From positions 1 through 41,290 of the forward strand of contig NZ_AJZM02000401.1 of the NCBI RefSeq assembly GCF_000272405.2: a DNA stretch of 41,290 bases. Direction: 5' to 3'. The position numbers and the translations under genes were made by a program. The stretch is from Vibrio tasmaniensis 1F-187 (GTDB lineage: Bacteria; Pseudomonadota; Gammaproteobacteria; Enterobacterales; Vibrionaceae). The notes under the pieces are model-generated. The model was not told where the DNA came from. It made no database searches and saw nothing but the letters and a program-made list of their open reading frames with translations. Shown piece after piece: positions 1 to 12,820 of this stretch. Within the stretch, counting starts at the first letter, position 1. Every line of letters begins with the position of its first letter.

Positions 1-27
1 AGAGCTCATGAGCTCTGCTTTTTTATT
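1..27 (+). terminator. Hairpin with T-tract at the left edge
   Basis: A perfect 16-bp palindrome (AGAGCTCATGAGCTCT) is followed by GC and six T residues, which fits an intrinsic terminator for a rightward gene lying left of the window. The stem may extend beyond the window edge. It also lies just past the end of barA, so it could serve both convergent genes. Confidence 0.6.
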
Positions 28-72
28 GGCTGGGAAATCGTTTAATGAATATTTGTGAGTAAGAAATATTCG

Positions 73-2886
73 CTAGGTCTTGGCTGGTTTCAAATAATGA
101 ATCGCGGTTGCTTGAACCTTATCTAATTCATCCTGAAGTTCAAAAAGCTCCGGTTCAATGTCTTCAACAGAAGTGCCTGAACGAAGTTCTTTCTCTATCG
201 TTGCACATACCGACTTAAGCCTTGGTACCCCACTGTATGAGCTGCTGCCATGCATCTTGTGGATGATGTGTGTCAGCGCTTCAACGGGGTAGTCACTGTC
301 TTCGATCGCTTTTTCCGCGGCTTCATAAACTTCAGGAATAAAATCTACGAGCATTTGCAGCATATCGCGTGCGAGGTCTTCTTTATTGGCGGCTTGTTTC
401 AAAGCAGCTTGCCAATCAATGATGATGTTCTTGTGCTCGCTGGCTTCAACTTCTGAAACAGAGTTGTGGTCGATTTCAGCAGAGACCGCCGGGTGATCTG
501 GGTCTATTTTATCAATGTGCTCAATCTCAGAGGTAGGGCTCCAATGAATAAGAACCTGTTGTAACACATGCTCTTCGATAGGCTTGGTTAGGTAGTCATC
601 CATACCTGCTTCAAGTAGTCGGTCACGCTCTCCCATCATGGCATGCGCAGTAACAGCAATCACAGGCGTGTTTGCATTGTTCGCCAACGCCTTAATTTTT
701 TGGCAAGCGGTCACGCCGTCCATCTGCGGCATTTGAATATCCATGAAAATGACATCAAATGGAGTCTCTGTCGCTTTGTCGAGAGCTTTCTGACCACTAG
801 TACAACTGATCACTGTCTCTACGCGCTCTTTTAGCAGCGCAGTAATCAGTTTAAGGTTGGCAGGGTTGTCGTCGACCGCCAATACCGTAAGCGGTAGTTT
901 CTCTTCTGAATGTGTTTCAATAGCGGGTGCAATTAAGGTTGGAGCTTGATTCGATACTAAAGTTTGCAGCAACTTCTTGCGAGAGAGAGGCTTAGTAATG
1001 CACTGAACATCGACCTCTTTCATCAATTGCTCACCCAACGCTAGCTCGGTACTTGGTGTACCAATAATCACGTTCTGAGCGATCTTCTTCGCGCCAATCG
1101 CCCAACCACTTACGGTATCAAATTGATACTCTTGGTTCGCGGCTAAGTTAAGTAGAACGTAGTCATACGAGGTAGATTCGTCAGGCATAACCGAACGGTA
1201 CGTTACCACCAAGCCTTCTTGGGTTAGGATCTGCTGAGTAATTGATGCCGCTTGCATGTTTGGCTCGATAAGCAGCAGTTGCTTGTCTTGCAGGCACTGA
1301 GTCTCTATTAGTTCTGTCATCGGCATATCGGTAGTCGATAGTCTCAGGGTGAACCAGAATGTGGAGCCTTGGTGAAGACGACTGGTTAGGCTGATCTCTC
1401 CGCCCATTTGGCTGACCAGTTTTTGGGTGATTACCAGACCTAAGCCTGTACCACCATAACGACGAGAGATGCTCGCATCGGCTTGGCTGAAGGCTTGGAA
1501 AAGTTGTGCTTGTTGGCGCTCTGAGATACCAATACCCGTATCTCGAACCATAAACTGCAGCTCAATGCTGTCTTCGCTTTGTGAACGAAGTTCAACGCTG
1601 ATGTCAATGTTGCCACGCTCGGTAAACTTGATCGAGTTACCCACGAGGTTAGTCAGGATCTGTTGGATACGCAGTGGATCACCAACAACGCCTGGTGGTA
1701 CTTTCGGGTCGATCTTAAGCGTAAGCTCAAGACCTTTTTCATGAGCATTAGTGGCTTGAAGGCTAACCACCTCTTCTAGGCTCGCTTGGAACTCAAATGG
1801 AATGTTTTCTAGAGCGAGTTTGCCGGCTTCAAGTTTCGAGAAGTCCAAGATATCGTTGATGATGCTGAGTAGGTTGTTGGCCGAACGCTCAATGGTCTGC
1901 AGGTAATCGGTTTGGCTGTTCGATAGGTGTGTCTTGAGCATCTGACGAGTAAAGCCAATCACACCATTGAGTGGTGTTCTAAGCTCATGAGACATATTCG
2001 CCAAGAACTCGGATTTAACACGAGCGGCTTCTTGAGCTCGTTTTTTCGCAATGTCTAACTCAACGTTTTGAATCTCTAATTGCTCTAGGGTTTCACGCAG
2101 ATCAGATGTTGCTTGGTCGATGCTGTGCTGCATCTCGACGTGATATTCAGATAGCGAGACCGCCATCGCGTTGATACCGTTTTTCAGTGAATCAAGCTCA
2201 CCATGCATTTTGCCTTCGATACGCACATCTAAGTGGCCACGACGAATTCGATCGACCATGTTTTTCATGTGTGTGATCGGTTGGGTTACATCGTGCATCA
2301 AGCGGAAGGCAAATGCCCCAGAAAGTCCAAGACCGAGGATCAACACCAAGAAGGCAGAGAACACTTCTTGATATTGCTGCAATCGAAGTGACGACAAGTC
2401 TAACTCTATCGCAATATAACCGATCGCTTGGTTCGCTTGAGACTGGCCATTAGCTGAGTTGATGTATTGTCCCTCAGCGATGATAGGTGTCCTAAGAATC
2501 AGCGTATTATCGAGCAGATTCGATGAGCTTAAATGCGGAATCGGTTTATCTTTCGGATAGGTCAGGCTTTCAAAATCAGGATGGAAGTTTGACGTTACAA
2601 ACAACTCATGACGTTCATCAAACACCGCAATACTGCGCACCAGCTTAGAATTTTTTCGATGAGCATAGCTAATCAGCTGACGAACAGACTCTCGACTTTC
2701 GAGCTTCATGCCAGACTCACTCGCAATCGCTAGTGGTTCAATGATGCTAGTACCAGTGTTAACCACTTGCCCCTCAAGGTCTTGATAGCGGTTAAATGAG
2801 AAAAATGCACTCAATAGCAGCCCAATAATTAGGGTTGGAGCTAGAGTTAAGGTAATTACACGGGCTCTTAAGCCATATCTGGTCAT
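73..2886 (-). CDS. barA: Hybrid sensor histidine kinase BarA/VarS
   Basis: Tripartite inner-membrane sensor kinase that, in gammaproteobacteria, phosphorylates UvrY/VarA and so drives the Csr small RNAs that titrate CsrA. Visible in the 937-residue protein: membrane segments at about 11-31 and 174-195 enclosing a periplasmic sensor loop, a HAMP linker at about 196-248, a histidine kinase H-box with His300 (FLANMSHELRTPLNG), an ATPase domain at about 400-518 (N-box around Asn417, GTGLGL near 479-484), a degenerate receiver-like stretch at about 535-645, a true receiver with Asp672/Asp673, phospho-acceptor Asp716 and Lys768, and a C-terminal HPt domain with His876 (HKMHGSSSYSG). The length matches the family. 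It is divergent from rlmD. Its output target csrA lies at the other end of this window. Confidence 0.95.
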   Translation of the reverse strand: MTRYGLRARVITLTLAPTLIIGLLLSAFFSFNRYQDLEGQVVNTGTSIIEPLAIASESGMKLESRESVRQLISYAHRKNSKLVRSIAVFDERHELFVTSNFHPDFESLTYPKDKPIPHLSSSNLLDNTLILRTPIIAEGQYINSANGQSQANQAIGYIAIELDLSSLRLQQYQEVFSAFLVLILGLGLSGAFAFRLMHDVTQPITHMKNMVDRIRRGHLDVRIEGKMHGELDSLKNGINAMAVSLSEYHVEMQHSIDQATSDLRETLEQLEIQNVELDIAKKRAQEAARVKSEFLANMSHELRTPLNGVIGFTRQMLKTHLSNSQTDYLQTIERSANNLLSIINDILDFSKLEAGKLALENIPFEFQASLEEVVSLQATNAHEKGLELTLKIDPKVPPGVVGDPLRIQQILTNLVGNSIKFTERGNIDISVELRSQSEDSIELQFMVRDTGIGISERQQAQLFQAFSQADASISRRYGGTGLGLVITQKLVSQMGGEISLTSRLHQGSTFWFTLRLSTTDMPMTELIETQCLQDKQLLLIEPNMQAASITQQILTQEGLVVTYRSVMPDESTSYDYVLLNLAANQEYQFDTVSGWAIGAKKIAQNVIIGTPSTELALGEQLMKEVDVQCITKPLSRKKLLQTLVSNQAPTLIAPAIETHSEEKLPLTVLAVDDNPANLKLITALLKERVETVISCTSGQKALDKATETPFDVIFMDIQMPQMDGVTACQKIKALANNANTPVIAVTAHAMMGERDRLLEAGMDDYLTKPIEEHVLQQVLIHWSPTSEIEHIDKIDPDHPAVSAEIDHNSVSEVEASEHKNIIIDWQAALKQAANKEDLARDMLQMLVDFIPEVYEAAEKAIEDSDYPVEALTHIIHKMHGSSSYSGVPRLKSVCATIEKELRSGTSVEDIEPELFELQDELDKVQATAIHYLKPAKT

Positions 2887-3051
2887 GTTCTTTAATTACA
2901 TCGAGGTCTGGATATGGGAAAATAACGCACACAATGGCGGTTAAGTGAACGGTAAGCTTAATCAAAGCCGTGACGTTCGACAATGATTCCAAGACAGAAT
3001 AGTGAGTCCTGGATACCAATTACTTATTAAAAGATACATTAGGCACAAGCA

Positions 3052-4371
3052 ATGGCACGTTTTTTCCAACCAAAAAAGAAAACTCAACTCGAGACCAAGC
3101 ATCAATCGGTTTTGGTTGAACGAATGGATCACAATGGCGCTGGCATCGCTTATCAGAAGAACAAACCCGTTTTCATTGATGGCGCATTGCCCGGTGAGAA
3201 GGTGGTTATTCAGCTTACTGAGAGCAAAAGTAAGTTTTCGCGAGCAAAACTCATCAAATTACTTCAACCGAGTGAGCTGCGTTTAAAGCCATTTTGTAAG
3301 CACTTTAATCAGTGTGGTGGCTGTCATCTTCAACATCTCGGTTACTCATCTCAGGTTGAGCATAAAGCACAATCTTTGACGCACCTGATGAGCAAATACC
3401 AAACGGCTAACACCGAAGTCGCCCAGCCGATTGTCGGTGATGAAACCGGTTATCGTCGTCGCGCGCGTATCAGTCTATTTGTTGATAAGAAGACACAGCT
3501 GCTTCAGTTTGGTTTCCGTAAGAAACAAAGTAAACAGATTGAAAACATCACCGACTGCGCGGTGCTTGACCCTCGCCTTAATGTATTGCTGCCAAAACTG
3601 AAAAGTTTACTGAACACTTTCAGTAGCCTTACGTCTTTAGGACATGTTGAATTGGTGTTGGGTGATACTGGCCCTGTTATGGTGCTGCGTCACCTTAAAC
3701 CTTTGGTTGAAAAAGATGAGCAAGCGTTGATGACGCTCGCGAAAGAAGAAGGTGTAACGCTGTACTCGATGCCAGAAACCGATAAGTTGGTTCGTTTGGT
3801 GGGTGATTCGCCAAGCTATAGTGAAACCGGTGTAACCTTACCTTTTGAGCCAAACCACTTTATACAAGTTAACCAGAAAGTGAACCAACAGATGGTTGCT
3901 CAAGCGATTGAGTGGTTAGAGCCTCAAGCGGATGAGCGTGTGCTTGACCTGTTTTGTGGTTTAGGCAACTTCAGTCTGCCTATCGCACAACAATCGGCGT
4001 TTGTCGTTGGTGTGGAAGGCGTTGATGAAATGGTTCAACAGGCAACGGCTAATGCGGCGTTAAACCAGTTAAGCAATACGGAGTTTTATCAAGCGAACCT
4101 CGAAGAAGATTTATCTTCACAGCTTTGGGCAAAAGAGAAATTCGATAAAGTATTACTTGACCCTGCACGTGCTGGAGCGAGTGGGATCGTTGATCAAATT
4201 TCAGCGTTAGGAGCGAAGCGTGTGGTTTATGTTTCGTGTAATCCTGCTACTCTAGCGAGAGATTCTGAGAGTTTAGAAAAACAAGGCTATCAATTAGCCA
4301 AACTTGGTATGTTGGATATGTTTCCCCATACCAGTCATCTAGAATCGATGGCTCTCTTTATCAAGGCTTAG
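3052..4371 (+). CDS. rlmD: 23S rRNA (uracil-1939-C5)-methyltransferase RlmD
   Basis: SAM-dependent methyltransferase that makes m5U at position 1939 (E. coli numbering) of 23S rRNA. An N-terminal TRAM-like domain (about 10-75) is followed by four cysteines placed as expected for the 4Fe-4S cluster of this family: Cys82, Cys88, Cys91 and Cys169. The SAM site is at 298-310 ([13 protein letters not shown]). The LLDPARAG motif is at 368-375 and the catalytic cysteine is Cys396 in [10 protein letters not shown]. The length of 439 residues is typical. The ribosome site is weak (AGG eight bases upstream). Divergent from barA and followed by relA, as in other gammaproteobacteria. Confidence 0.95.
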   Translation: MARFFQPKKKTQLETKHQSVLVERMDHNGAGIAYQKNKPVFIDGALPGEKVVIQLTESKSKFSRAKLIKLLQPSELRLKPFCKHFNQCGGCHLQHLGYSSQVEHKAQSLTHLMSKYQTANTEVAQPIVGDETGYRRRARISLFVDKKTQLLQFGFRKKQSKQIENITDCAVLDPRLNVLLPKLKSLLNTFSSLTSLGHVELVLGDTGPVMVLRHLKPLVEKDEQALMTLAKEEGVTLYSMPETDKLVRLVGDSPSYSETGVTLPFEPNHFIQVNQKVNQQMVAQAIEWLEPQADERVLDLFCGLGNFSLPIAQQSAFVVGVEGVDEMVQQATANAALNQLSNTEFYQANLEEDLSSQLWAKEKFDKVLLDPARAGASGIVDQISALGAKRVVYVSCNPATLARDSESLEKQGYQLAKLGMLDMFPHTSHLESMALFIKA

Positions 4372-4407
4372 AAGCCCTTAAATATGGCTTAAAAATGAAT
4401 CACAAAG

Positions 4408-4425
4408 GCGCAGGGAAGCCTGCGC
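4408..4425 (+). terminator. GC-rich hairpin between rlmD and relA
   Basis: A perfect 7-bp stem, GCGCAGG-gaag-CCTGCGC, lies 37 bases after the rlmD stop. No T-tract follows, so it may be a processing or weak termination structure rather than a true intrinsic terminator. Confidence 0.35.
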
Positions 4426-4507
4426 TGATATCAATATGAGTCGAACTAACTTGGAATCAGTTAGTCATATTGAATTGGGTATAAAACATAATAACTAGGA
4501 AGGCATG

Positions 4508-6733
4508 ATGGTTGCGGTACGAAGCGCACATTTAAACCCAAGCGAACAGTTTGAGCTAGAAAGTTGGATTGCGTCACTGAATCAAGACGTAAAAACCTCG
4601 AATAAACTGACCAAAGTTTATCGTCACTGTGAAGAGCTATTAAAAGATCACGAGCAAGCGTCGCTCCTGCTTTGGCGTGGGCGTGAGATGATCGAAATCT
4701 TGGTTACGTTGTCGATGGACCGTGCCACTTTAATTGCAGCGCAACTTTTCCCCGTTGTTTCAAGCGGCGTTTTTGGACGTGAAGCGTTTGAAGAAAGCTA
4801 CGGTAAAGAAACCGTAAAGTTAATTGATGGCGTTGAAGAAATGGCAGCTTTGGGCCAGCTCAACGTTACCCTTGAAGGCAGTGCAGCCTCGGGACAAGTA
4901 GATAACGTTCGTCGAATGTTACTGGCCATGGTCGATGATTTCCGCTGCGTCGTCATCAAGCTAGCAGAACGAATTTGCAACCTCATCGAGGTAAAAAAGG
5001 CCCCTGATGCTGTTCGCCGTGCGGCAGCAAAAGAGTGTGCTAACATCTATGCGCCTCTTGCAAACCGTTTGGGCATTGGTCAGCTAAAGTGGGAAATTGA
5101 AGATTACGCTTTCCGCTATCAACAACCAGATACCTACAAGCAGATTGCCAAACAGCTGTCAGAGCGTCGTATCGTGCGCGAACAATACATCACTGACTTT
5201 GTTGATGACCTAACATCAGAAATGAACCGTTCAAGCATCAATGCTGAAGTCAGCGGTCGTCCCAAACACATCTACAGCATCTGGCGTAAAATGCAGAAAA
5301 AGGGCTTAGAGTTTGATGAGCTTTTTGACGTGCGTGCGGTACGTATTATTGCCGACCAACTGCAAGACTGTTATGCCGGTCTAGGTGTGGTTCACACCAA
5401 ATATAAACATCTTCCAAGTGAATTTGATGACTATGTGGCGAATCCTAAGCCCAATGGTTACCAATCAATTCATACCGTAGTTCTTGGCCCTGAAGGCAAG
5501 ACCATCGAAATTCAGATCCGTACCAAGCAAATGCACGAAGACTCTGAGTTAGGTGTGGCTGCGCACTGGAAGTATAAAGAAGGTGCTTCTAGCGGTGTAC
5601 GCAGTGGCTACGATGAGAAAATCACGTGGTTGCGTAAGCTTATCGACTGGCAAGAAGAGATGTCAGATTCTGGCGAAATGCTGGATGAAGTACGTAGCCA
5701 AGTCTTTGATGACCGAGTCTATGCCTTTACACCACGCGGTGATGTGGTCGATTTACCAATGGGTGCAACGCCGTTGGATTTTGCTTACCACATTCACTCG
5801 ATGGTTGGACACCGTTGTATCGGTGCCAAAGTCGCAGGTCGAATCGTTCCGTTTACTCATAAGTTGGCGATGGGCGATCAAGTTGAGATCATTACTCAAA
5901 AAGAACCGAATCCATCACGTGATTGGTTAAATCCGACCACAGGTTTTGTTCATTCAAGTCGAGCTAGAGCAAAAATTAACGCTTGGTTCCGCGCACAGAG
6001 TCGTGAGAAAAACCTCGAAGCTGGACGAGACATCCTAGAAGTCGAGCTAGGCAGAGTCGGCGCAACACTGAAAGATGCTGAGCAATATGCGCTGAAACGA
6101 TTCAACGTCAATACACCTGATGAATTGTATGCTGGTATTGGTAGCGGCGATTTGCGTATTAACCAAGTGGTTAATCACATCAATGCTCTGGTCAATAAGC
6201 CGACGGCTGAAGAAGAAGATAAGAAAGCACTCGAGAAGTTGCTTGAGTCTGACAATAAGCCAGCACATCAGAGCCGTCCGAAAAAGGATGCTGTCGTTGT
6301 TGAAGGTGTTGATAACCTAATGACCCACTTGGCTCGTTGTTGTCAGCCTATCCCGGGGGATGTGATCAAAGGTTACATTACTCAAGGGCGTGGTATCTCA
6401 GTACACCGCAGCGATTGTGAGCAGTTAAGTGAACTTAACCTACATGCCCCTGAACGTATCATCGATACGGTGTGGGGAGATGGTTTTGTTGGCTCGTATA
6501 TCTTAACACTGCGTGTAGAGGCGCTAGAACGTACCGGCTTGTTGAAAGACATTACATCCCTGTTCTTGAACGAAAAAGTCAGTGTGACGACAATGAAGAG
6601 CCGTATTGACTATAAACGTCAGCTGTCGGTGATGGATTTCGATTTGGAAGTGACCAACATTGAGATTCTGAGTCGCGTGACAAGCCGAGTAGAACAGATC
6701 AAAGATGTTATGAGCGTAAAACGCCTAGGCTAG
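4508..6733 (+). CDS. relA: (p)ppGpp synthetase RelA (GTP pyrophosphokinase)
   Basis: Ribosome-associated enzyme that makes (p)ppGpp when uncharged tRNA enters the A site. The start is chosen at the second of two consecutive ATGs: it gives the family N-terminus MVAVRSAHLN and sits 4 bases from the ribosome site AGGAAGG (4497-4503), while the first ATG (4505) is only 1 base away. The hydrolase-type HD motif is replaced by FPVVSS at 81-86. The synthetase domain (about 250-360) has EFDD at 305-308, the acidic signature of monofunctional RelA rather than the RxKD form of SpoT. TGS (about 400-465), conserved cysteine (RCCQPIPGD) and ACT (about 660-735) domains follow. At 741 residues it is close to the E. 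coli protein. Confidence 0.96.
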   Translation: MVAVRSAHLNPSEQFELESWIASLNQDVKTSNKLTKVYRHCEELLKDHEQASLLLWRGREMIEILVTLSMDRATLIAAQLFPVVSSGVFGREAFEESYGKETVKLIDGVEEMAALGQLNVTLEGSAASGQVDNVRRMLLAMVDDFRCVVIKLAERICNLIEVKKAPDAVRRAAAKECANIYAPLANRLGIGQLKWEIEDYAFRYQQPDTYKQIAKQLSERRIVREQYITDFVDDLTSEMNRSSINAEVSGRPKHIYSIWRKMQKKGLEFDELFDVRAVRIIADQLQDCYAGLGVVHTKYKHLPSEFDDYVANPKPNGYQSIHTVVLGPEGKTIEIQIRTKQMHEDSELGVAAHWKYKEGASSGVRSGYDEKITWLRKLIDWQEEMSDSGEMLDEVRSQVFDDRVYAFTPRGDVVDLPMGATPLDFAYHIHSMVGHRCIGAKVAGRIVPFTHKLAMGDQVEIITQKEPNPSRDWLNPTTGFVHSSRARAKINAWFRAQSREKNLEAGRDILEVELGRVGATLKDAEQYALKRFNVNTPDELYAGIGSGDLRINQVVNHINALVNKPTAEEEDKKALEKLLESDNKPAHQSRPKKDAVVVEGVDNLMTHLARCCQPIPGDVIKGYITQGRGISVHRSDCEQLSELNLHAPERIIDTVWGDGFVGSYILTLRVEALERTGLLKDITSLFLNEKVSVTTMKSRIDYKRQLSVMDFDLEVTNIEILSRVTSRVEQIKDVMSVKRLG

Positions 6734-6752
6734 TTTTTACGTCGTACTTGGC

Positions 6753-6841
6753 CTTCTAACTGTGTTAACTGCACTATACTCGCTTCATCACATAGGCAAG
6801 CTATGCTCAGAAGTCTCGTAAGTTTGTTGCCTTGTTAGAAG
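6753..6841. repeat. Nested inverted repeats downstream of relA
   Basis: CTTCTAAC (6753-6760) is the exact reverse complement of GTTAGAAG (6834-6841). Inside, AGGCAA (6794-6799) pairs with TTGCCT (6827-6832), and CATAG-gcaag-CTATG forms an alternative small hairpin. Together they could fold into a roughly 90-nt stem structure in the relA 3' region. No coding sequence is seen here. Confidence 0.4.
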
Positions 6842-6870
6842 AGCCAATTACTTAGTAAAACAAAGATAGT

Positions 6871-6966
6871 CGTCATTCCCTACAGTGAGGGACGAACGTG
6901 GATAGGGAATCTCGCCAAGCGATTTGAGATCCCCAACTCGCTCATTCTTCGCTCTTGAGGATGACC
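6871..6966. repeat. Structured repeat element, ATTCCC/GGGAAT type
   Basis: The element starts CGTCATTCCCT and ends GAGGATGACCG, giving GTCAT/ATGAC terminal inverted repeats. Inside are ATTCCCT (6875-6881), AGGGAAT (6904-6910), and a hairpin formed by GGGAATCTC (6905-6913) with GAGATCCCC (6926-6934), one mismatch. A related element lies after eno at 11159-11246. This looks like a small dispersed, REP- or MITE-like family. No gene is encoded. Together with 6753-6841 and the terminator it fills the 333-base gap between relA and mazG. Confidence 0.55.
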
Positions 6967-6975
6967 GAAAAAATA

Positions 6976-7009
6976 GAAAGGTGAGTGGTTTTGGCTGCTC
7001 GCCTTTTTT
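6976..7009 (+). terminator. Intrinsic terminator of relA
   Basis: AGGTGAG (6979-6985) pairs with CTCGCCT (6998-7004) through one G-T wobble, and A residues before the stem face a run of T after it. It lies just beyond the repeat element, about 250 bases after relA. Confidence 0.7.
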
Positions 7010-7066
7010 AGTTTTAGAAGACGTTATAAATTTAAAAAATCAAAGACAGTGAATAGGAAGAAAACA

Positions 7067-7882
7067 ATGAATCACCCGATTGAACAACTTGAACAGATCA
7101 TGACTAAGCTGCGCGATCCTGAAGGTGGCTGTCCTTGGGATTTGAAACAAAATTTTGAAACAATTGTCCCGCATACTATCGAAGAAACCTATGAAGTAGT
7201 GGACGCGATTCACAACAAAGATTGGCCGAACCTACAAGAAGAGCTGGGTGATTTGTTGTTTCAGGTGATTTTCTACAGCCAGCTCGCGAAAGAGCAGGGA
7301 CTGTTTGAGTTCTCTGATGTGGTCGATGGCATCAATGAGAAGCTAACGCGCCGCCATCCGCATGTGTTTTCTGATACCGAGTTTGCCAGTGATGACGAAA
7401 TTAATGCCAACTGGGAAGCTGAAAAAGCCAAAGAGAAAGCACAGGCAGGCAAAACTCAAGAAAGTATTCTAGACTCAATACCAAACTCTCTACCTGCACT
7501 TTCGCGTGCTACAAAGATTCAAAAGCAAGTCGCGAAATTTGGCTTTGATTGGGACTCTATTGGTCCAGTCGCTGATAAGGTTTTAGAGGAAGTTGATGAG
7601 GTGCTAGAAGAAGCGCTTCAAGTAACGCCAAACGAAGATTTAGTTGAAGAAGAACTGGGTGATTTGTTGTTTGCGACCGTCAATTTAGTGCGACATTTGG
7701 GTAAAAATCCAGAAACGGCTCTCAATAAAGCCAATCTGAAATTTTCACGCCGCTTTAAAGGTGTGGAACAAAAAGTTCGTCAGCAAGATAAAATTTTGAC
7801 CGACTTTTCTCTACAACAGCTTGATTCCATATGGGATGAAGTCAAAGTGGCGGAGAAAAGATCATCAAAGCTTTTATCATGA
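7067..7882 (+). CDS. mazG: Nucleoside triphosphate pyrophosphohydrolase MazG
   Basis: Hydrolyses (d)NTPs to monophosphates and pyrophosphate; in E. coli it counters relA-dependent responses and sits next to relA. Two MazG domains are visible, each with the EExxE...ExxD metal-binding pattern: EETYEVVDA with EELGDLLFQ in the first half, and EEVDEVLEE with EELGDLLFA in the second. The start is set at the ATG with the ribosome site AGGAAG (7055-7060) six bases upstream; a GTG at 7049 in frame lacks this. The result is 271 residues, close to the 263 of E. coli. Confidence 0.94.
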   Translation: MNHPIEQLEQIMTKLRDPEGGCPWDLKQNFETIVPHTIEETYEVVDAIHNKDWPNLQEELGDLLFQVIFYSQLAKEQGLFEFSDVVDGINEKLTRRHPHVFSDTEFASDDEINANWEAEKAKEKAQAGKTQESILDSIPNSLPALSRATKIQKQVAKFGFDWDSIGPVADKVLEEVDEVLEEALQVTPNEDLVEEELGDLLFATVNLVRHLGKNPETALNKANLKFSRRFKGVEQKVRQQDKILTDFSLQQLDSIWDEVKVAEKRSSKLLS

Positions 7883-7930
7883 ATTGATTTGAAGCAAAAA
7901 ATAAAAAATAGCAGTGTGATAGATTTCACG

Positions 7931-9655
<1,725 letters not shown>

Positions 9656-9679
9656 AAAGGAATACAGGTAGCTGCGTAA

Positions 9680-11035
<1,356 letters not shown>

Positions 11036-11065
11036 TTCCTAGCGAATTATTAATCTAAGCTTTTT

Positions 11066-11095
11066 AAATGCCTCGCTTATGCGGGGCATTTTTTT
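11066..11095 (+). terminator. Intrinsic terminator of eno
   Basis: ATGCCTCGC (11068-11076), loop TTAT, GCGGGGCAT (11081-11089), then seven T residues. Stem of 9 bp with one wobble; AA before it can extend pairing into the T-tract. Confidence 0.9.
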
Positions 11096-11113
11096 GTCTG
11101 TAGAAAATGACGG

Positions 11114-11140
11114 GAAGAAGCTCTAGATTCTAAAGCTCCT
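11114..11140 (+). repeat. Displaced fragment of the eno 3' end
   Basis: These 27 bases match 26 of 27 bases of eno at 10976-11002 (codons for EEALGSKAP); the single difference is A at 11127 against G at 10989. Weaker similarity seems to continue a little further with gaps (TTACA, then TCT and AAAG). The offset is 138 bases, and the copy lies after the eno terminator, outside any open frame. It looks like a relic of a partial duplication or of recombination at the end of eno. Confidence 0.7.
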
Positions 11141-11158
11141 CCTCGTTACATCTAAAGT

Positions 11159-11246
11159 TCGTTATTCCCTAGACAGACAGAGGAGGGCGTCGGGAATCTC
11201 ATCACAAGTTTCGAACAACAATAATTCTCCGACTTATTGATTCCCT
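11159..11246. repeat. Second ATTCCC/GGGAAT repeat element
   Basis: ATTCCCT (11164-11170), CGGGAATCTC (11191-11200) and GATTCCCT (11239-11246) repeat the layout of the element at 6871-6966, though this copy is diverged and its ends are less clear. With the eno terminator and eno fragment it occupies the 298-base gap before ftsB. Confidence 0.45.
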
Positions 11247-11333
11247 AACACCACATATCTCGCACCAATAAGCTCATTATGGTATATATGTGCCTTATTC
11301 TAGTTCCTTCTTTTTCAACCGGCGAAAGGTGTT

Positions 11334-11615
11334 ATGCGAATTTTTGCTTTAGTACTGCTCATAGTGTTTGGCTGGCTACAACACACACTGTGGCTCGGTA
11401 AAAATGGTATTTCTGATTACTACGGTGTGAACAACGAAATCCAAGTTCAACAGCAAGTAAACGAAAAGCTTCATCTTCGTAACGCAGAGATGTTTGCGGA
11501 AATCGACGATCTACGCCAAGGCTTAGACGCGATAGAAGAGCGCGCACGTCATGAGCTTGGAATGGTAAAAGAAGGCGAAACGTTTTTCCGCATCATTGGT
11601 GAGGAATCCCATTAA
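11334..11615 (+). CDS. ftsB: Cell division protein FtsB
   Basis: Small bitopic membrane protein that joins FtsL and FtsQ in the divisome. The 93-residue product has one membrane segment (about 3-20) directly after the start, then a periplasmic coiled-coil rich in heptad-like leucine, asparagine and glutamate (about 30-68), and the family end [19 protein letters not shown]. Ribosome site AAAGG lies 4 bases before the ATG. Its stop overlaps the ispD start by one base (TAATG), so translation is probably coupled. Confidence 0.93.
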
Positions 11616-12316
11616 TGTCGACTCAACTTCAAAGTGTGATTGCCGTTGTACCTGCAGCAGGCGTCGGTAGCCGAATGAAAGCAGACCGGCCTAAGCAATA
11701 TCTTAAGATTAACGGCAAAACGATTTTAGAGCACACCATTGAGAAATTACTGTCTCATCCACAAGTATCTCAAATTGTCGTTGCGATCAGCGATGATGAC
11801 CCCTATTACCCGGAGTTAGCACTCAACCAGAATCCAAAAGTGGTCAGAGTGTCTGGCGGAAGCGAACGAGCGGACTCGGTACTCTCTGCGCTAAACTGTA
11901 TCGCTGAGCAGCAGCTTAGCGATTGGGTAATGGTTCACGATGCGGCAAGGCCTTGTGTTCAACTCAGTGATATCGACAAGCTAATTTCCGGCGCGATGAG
12001 CCATGATGTAGGGGCTATTTTAGCGGCGCCAGTTCGTGACACGATGAAGCGAGGTGCCCAAGGGCAGATCGAACATACCGTTGAGCGAGCCGATCTATGG
12101 CATGCACTTACGCCGCAAATGTTCAGAGCAAAGCCTCTGTGGAATGCATTAAGCGAGGCGTTGCAACAAGGCGTTTCGATTACCGATGAAGCCTCAGCCT
12201 TTGAATGGAAAGGTTTATCGCCCGCTTTAGTGGCAGGGCGTTCAGATAATTTTAAGATTACTCAGCCTGAAGATTTAGCACTTGCTGAGTTTTATTTAAG
12301 TCAGAATAAGGAATAA
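11615..12316 (+). CDS. ispD: 2-C-methyl-D-erythritol 4-phosphate cytidylyltransferase IspD
   Basis: Third step of the MEP isoprenoid pathway: MEP plus CTP gives CDP-ME. The nucleotide-binding signature [19 protein letters not shown] is near the N-terminus, with the conserved VHDAARPC around residue 108 and the TDEASAFE segment in the C-terminal third. Length 233 residues, as usual. It overlaps ftsB by one base and ispF by one base (TAATGATG). Confidence 0.96.
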   Translation: MSTQLQSVIAVVPAAGVGSRMKADRPKQYLKINGKTILEHTIEKLLSHPQVSQIVVAISDDDPYYPELALNQNPKVVRVSGGSERADSVLSALNCIAEQQLSDWVMVHDAARPCVQLSDIDKLISGAMSHDVGAILAAPVRDTMKRGAQGQIEHTVERADLWHALTPQMFRAKPLWNALSEALQQGVSITDEASAFEWKGLSPALVAGRSDNFKITQPEDLALAEFYLSQNKE

Positions 12317-12798
12317 TGATGATTCGTATTGGCCATGGCTTTGATGTACATAAGTTTGGTGGTGAAGGTCCGGTAATTATAGGTGGCGTTAGAGTCCCTT
12401 ATGAGCAGGGTCTTATCGCACACTCAGATGGTGATGTTGCCCTTCATGCGTTGTGTGACGCTTTATTAGGTGCGATTGCTGCCGGTGATATTGGTCGTCA
12501 TTTCCCCGATACTGATGATGAGTGGAAAGGCGCGGATAGCCGTGAACTTCTAAAAGATGTTTATCGTCGAGTAAAAGAACAAGGCTACGTGATTGGTAAT
12601 GCCGATATTACTATCATGGCGCAAGCTCCAAAGATGGCGCCTCATATAGACTCTATGTGCCACGCTATCGCACAAGATTTAGAAACCAGCATTAGCAATG
12701 TGAATGTAAAAGCGACGACCACTGAGCGTTTAGGTTTTACAGGTCGCAAAGAGGGCATCGCATGTGAAGCGGTGGTCCTAATTACTAAAAGTGCGTAA
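12316..12798 (+). CDS. ispF: 2-C-methyl-D-erythritol 2,4-cyclodiphosphate synthase IspF
   Basis: Fifth step of the MEP pathway, forming the cyclodiphosphate with release of CMP. The zinc ligands of the DxH motif are visible in GHGFDVHKF (Asp10, His12), followed by [28 protein letters not shown] and the C-terminal [17 protein letters not shown]. Length 160 residues, trimeric in known relatives. Two adjacent ATGs (12316 and 12319) are both possible starts; the first overlaps the ispD stop. Confidence 0.96.
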   Translation: MMIRIGHGFDVHKFGGEGPVIIGGVRVPYEQGLIAHSDGDVALHALCDALLGAIAAGDIGRHFPDTDDEWKGADSRELLKDVYRRVKEQGYVIGNADITIMAQAPKMAPHIDSMCHAIAQDLETSISNVNVKATTTERLGFTGRKEGIACEAVVLITKSA

Positions 12799-12820
12799 GC
12801 ACCAACACGAAAAGAACAGC

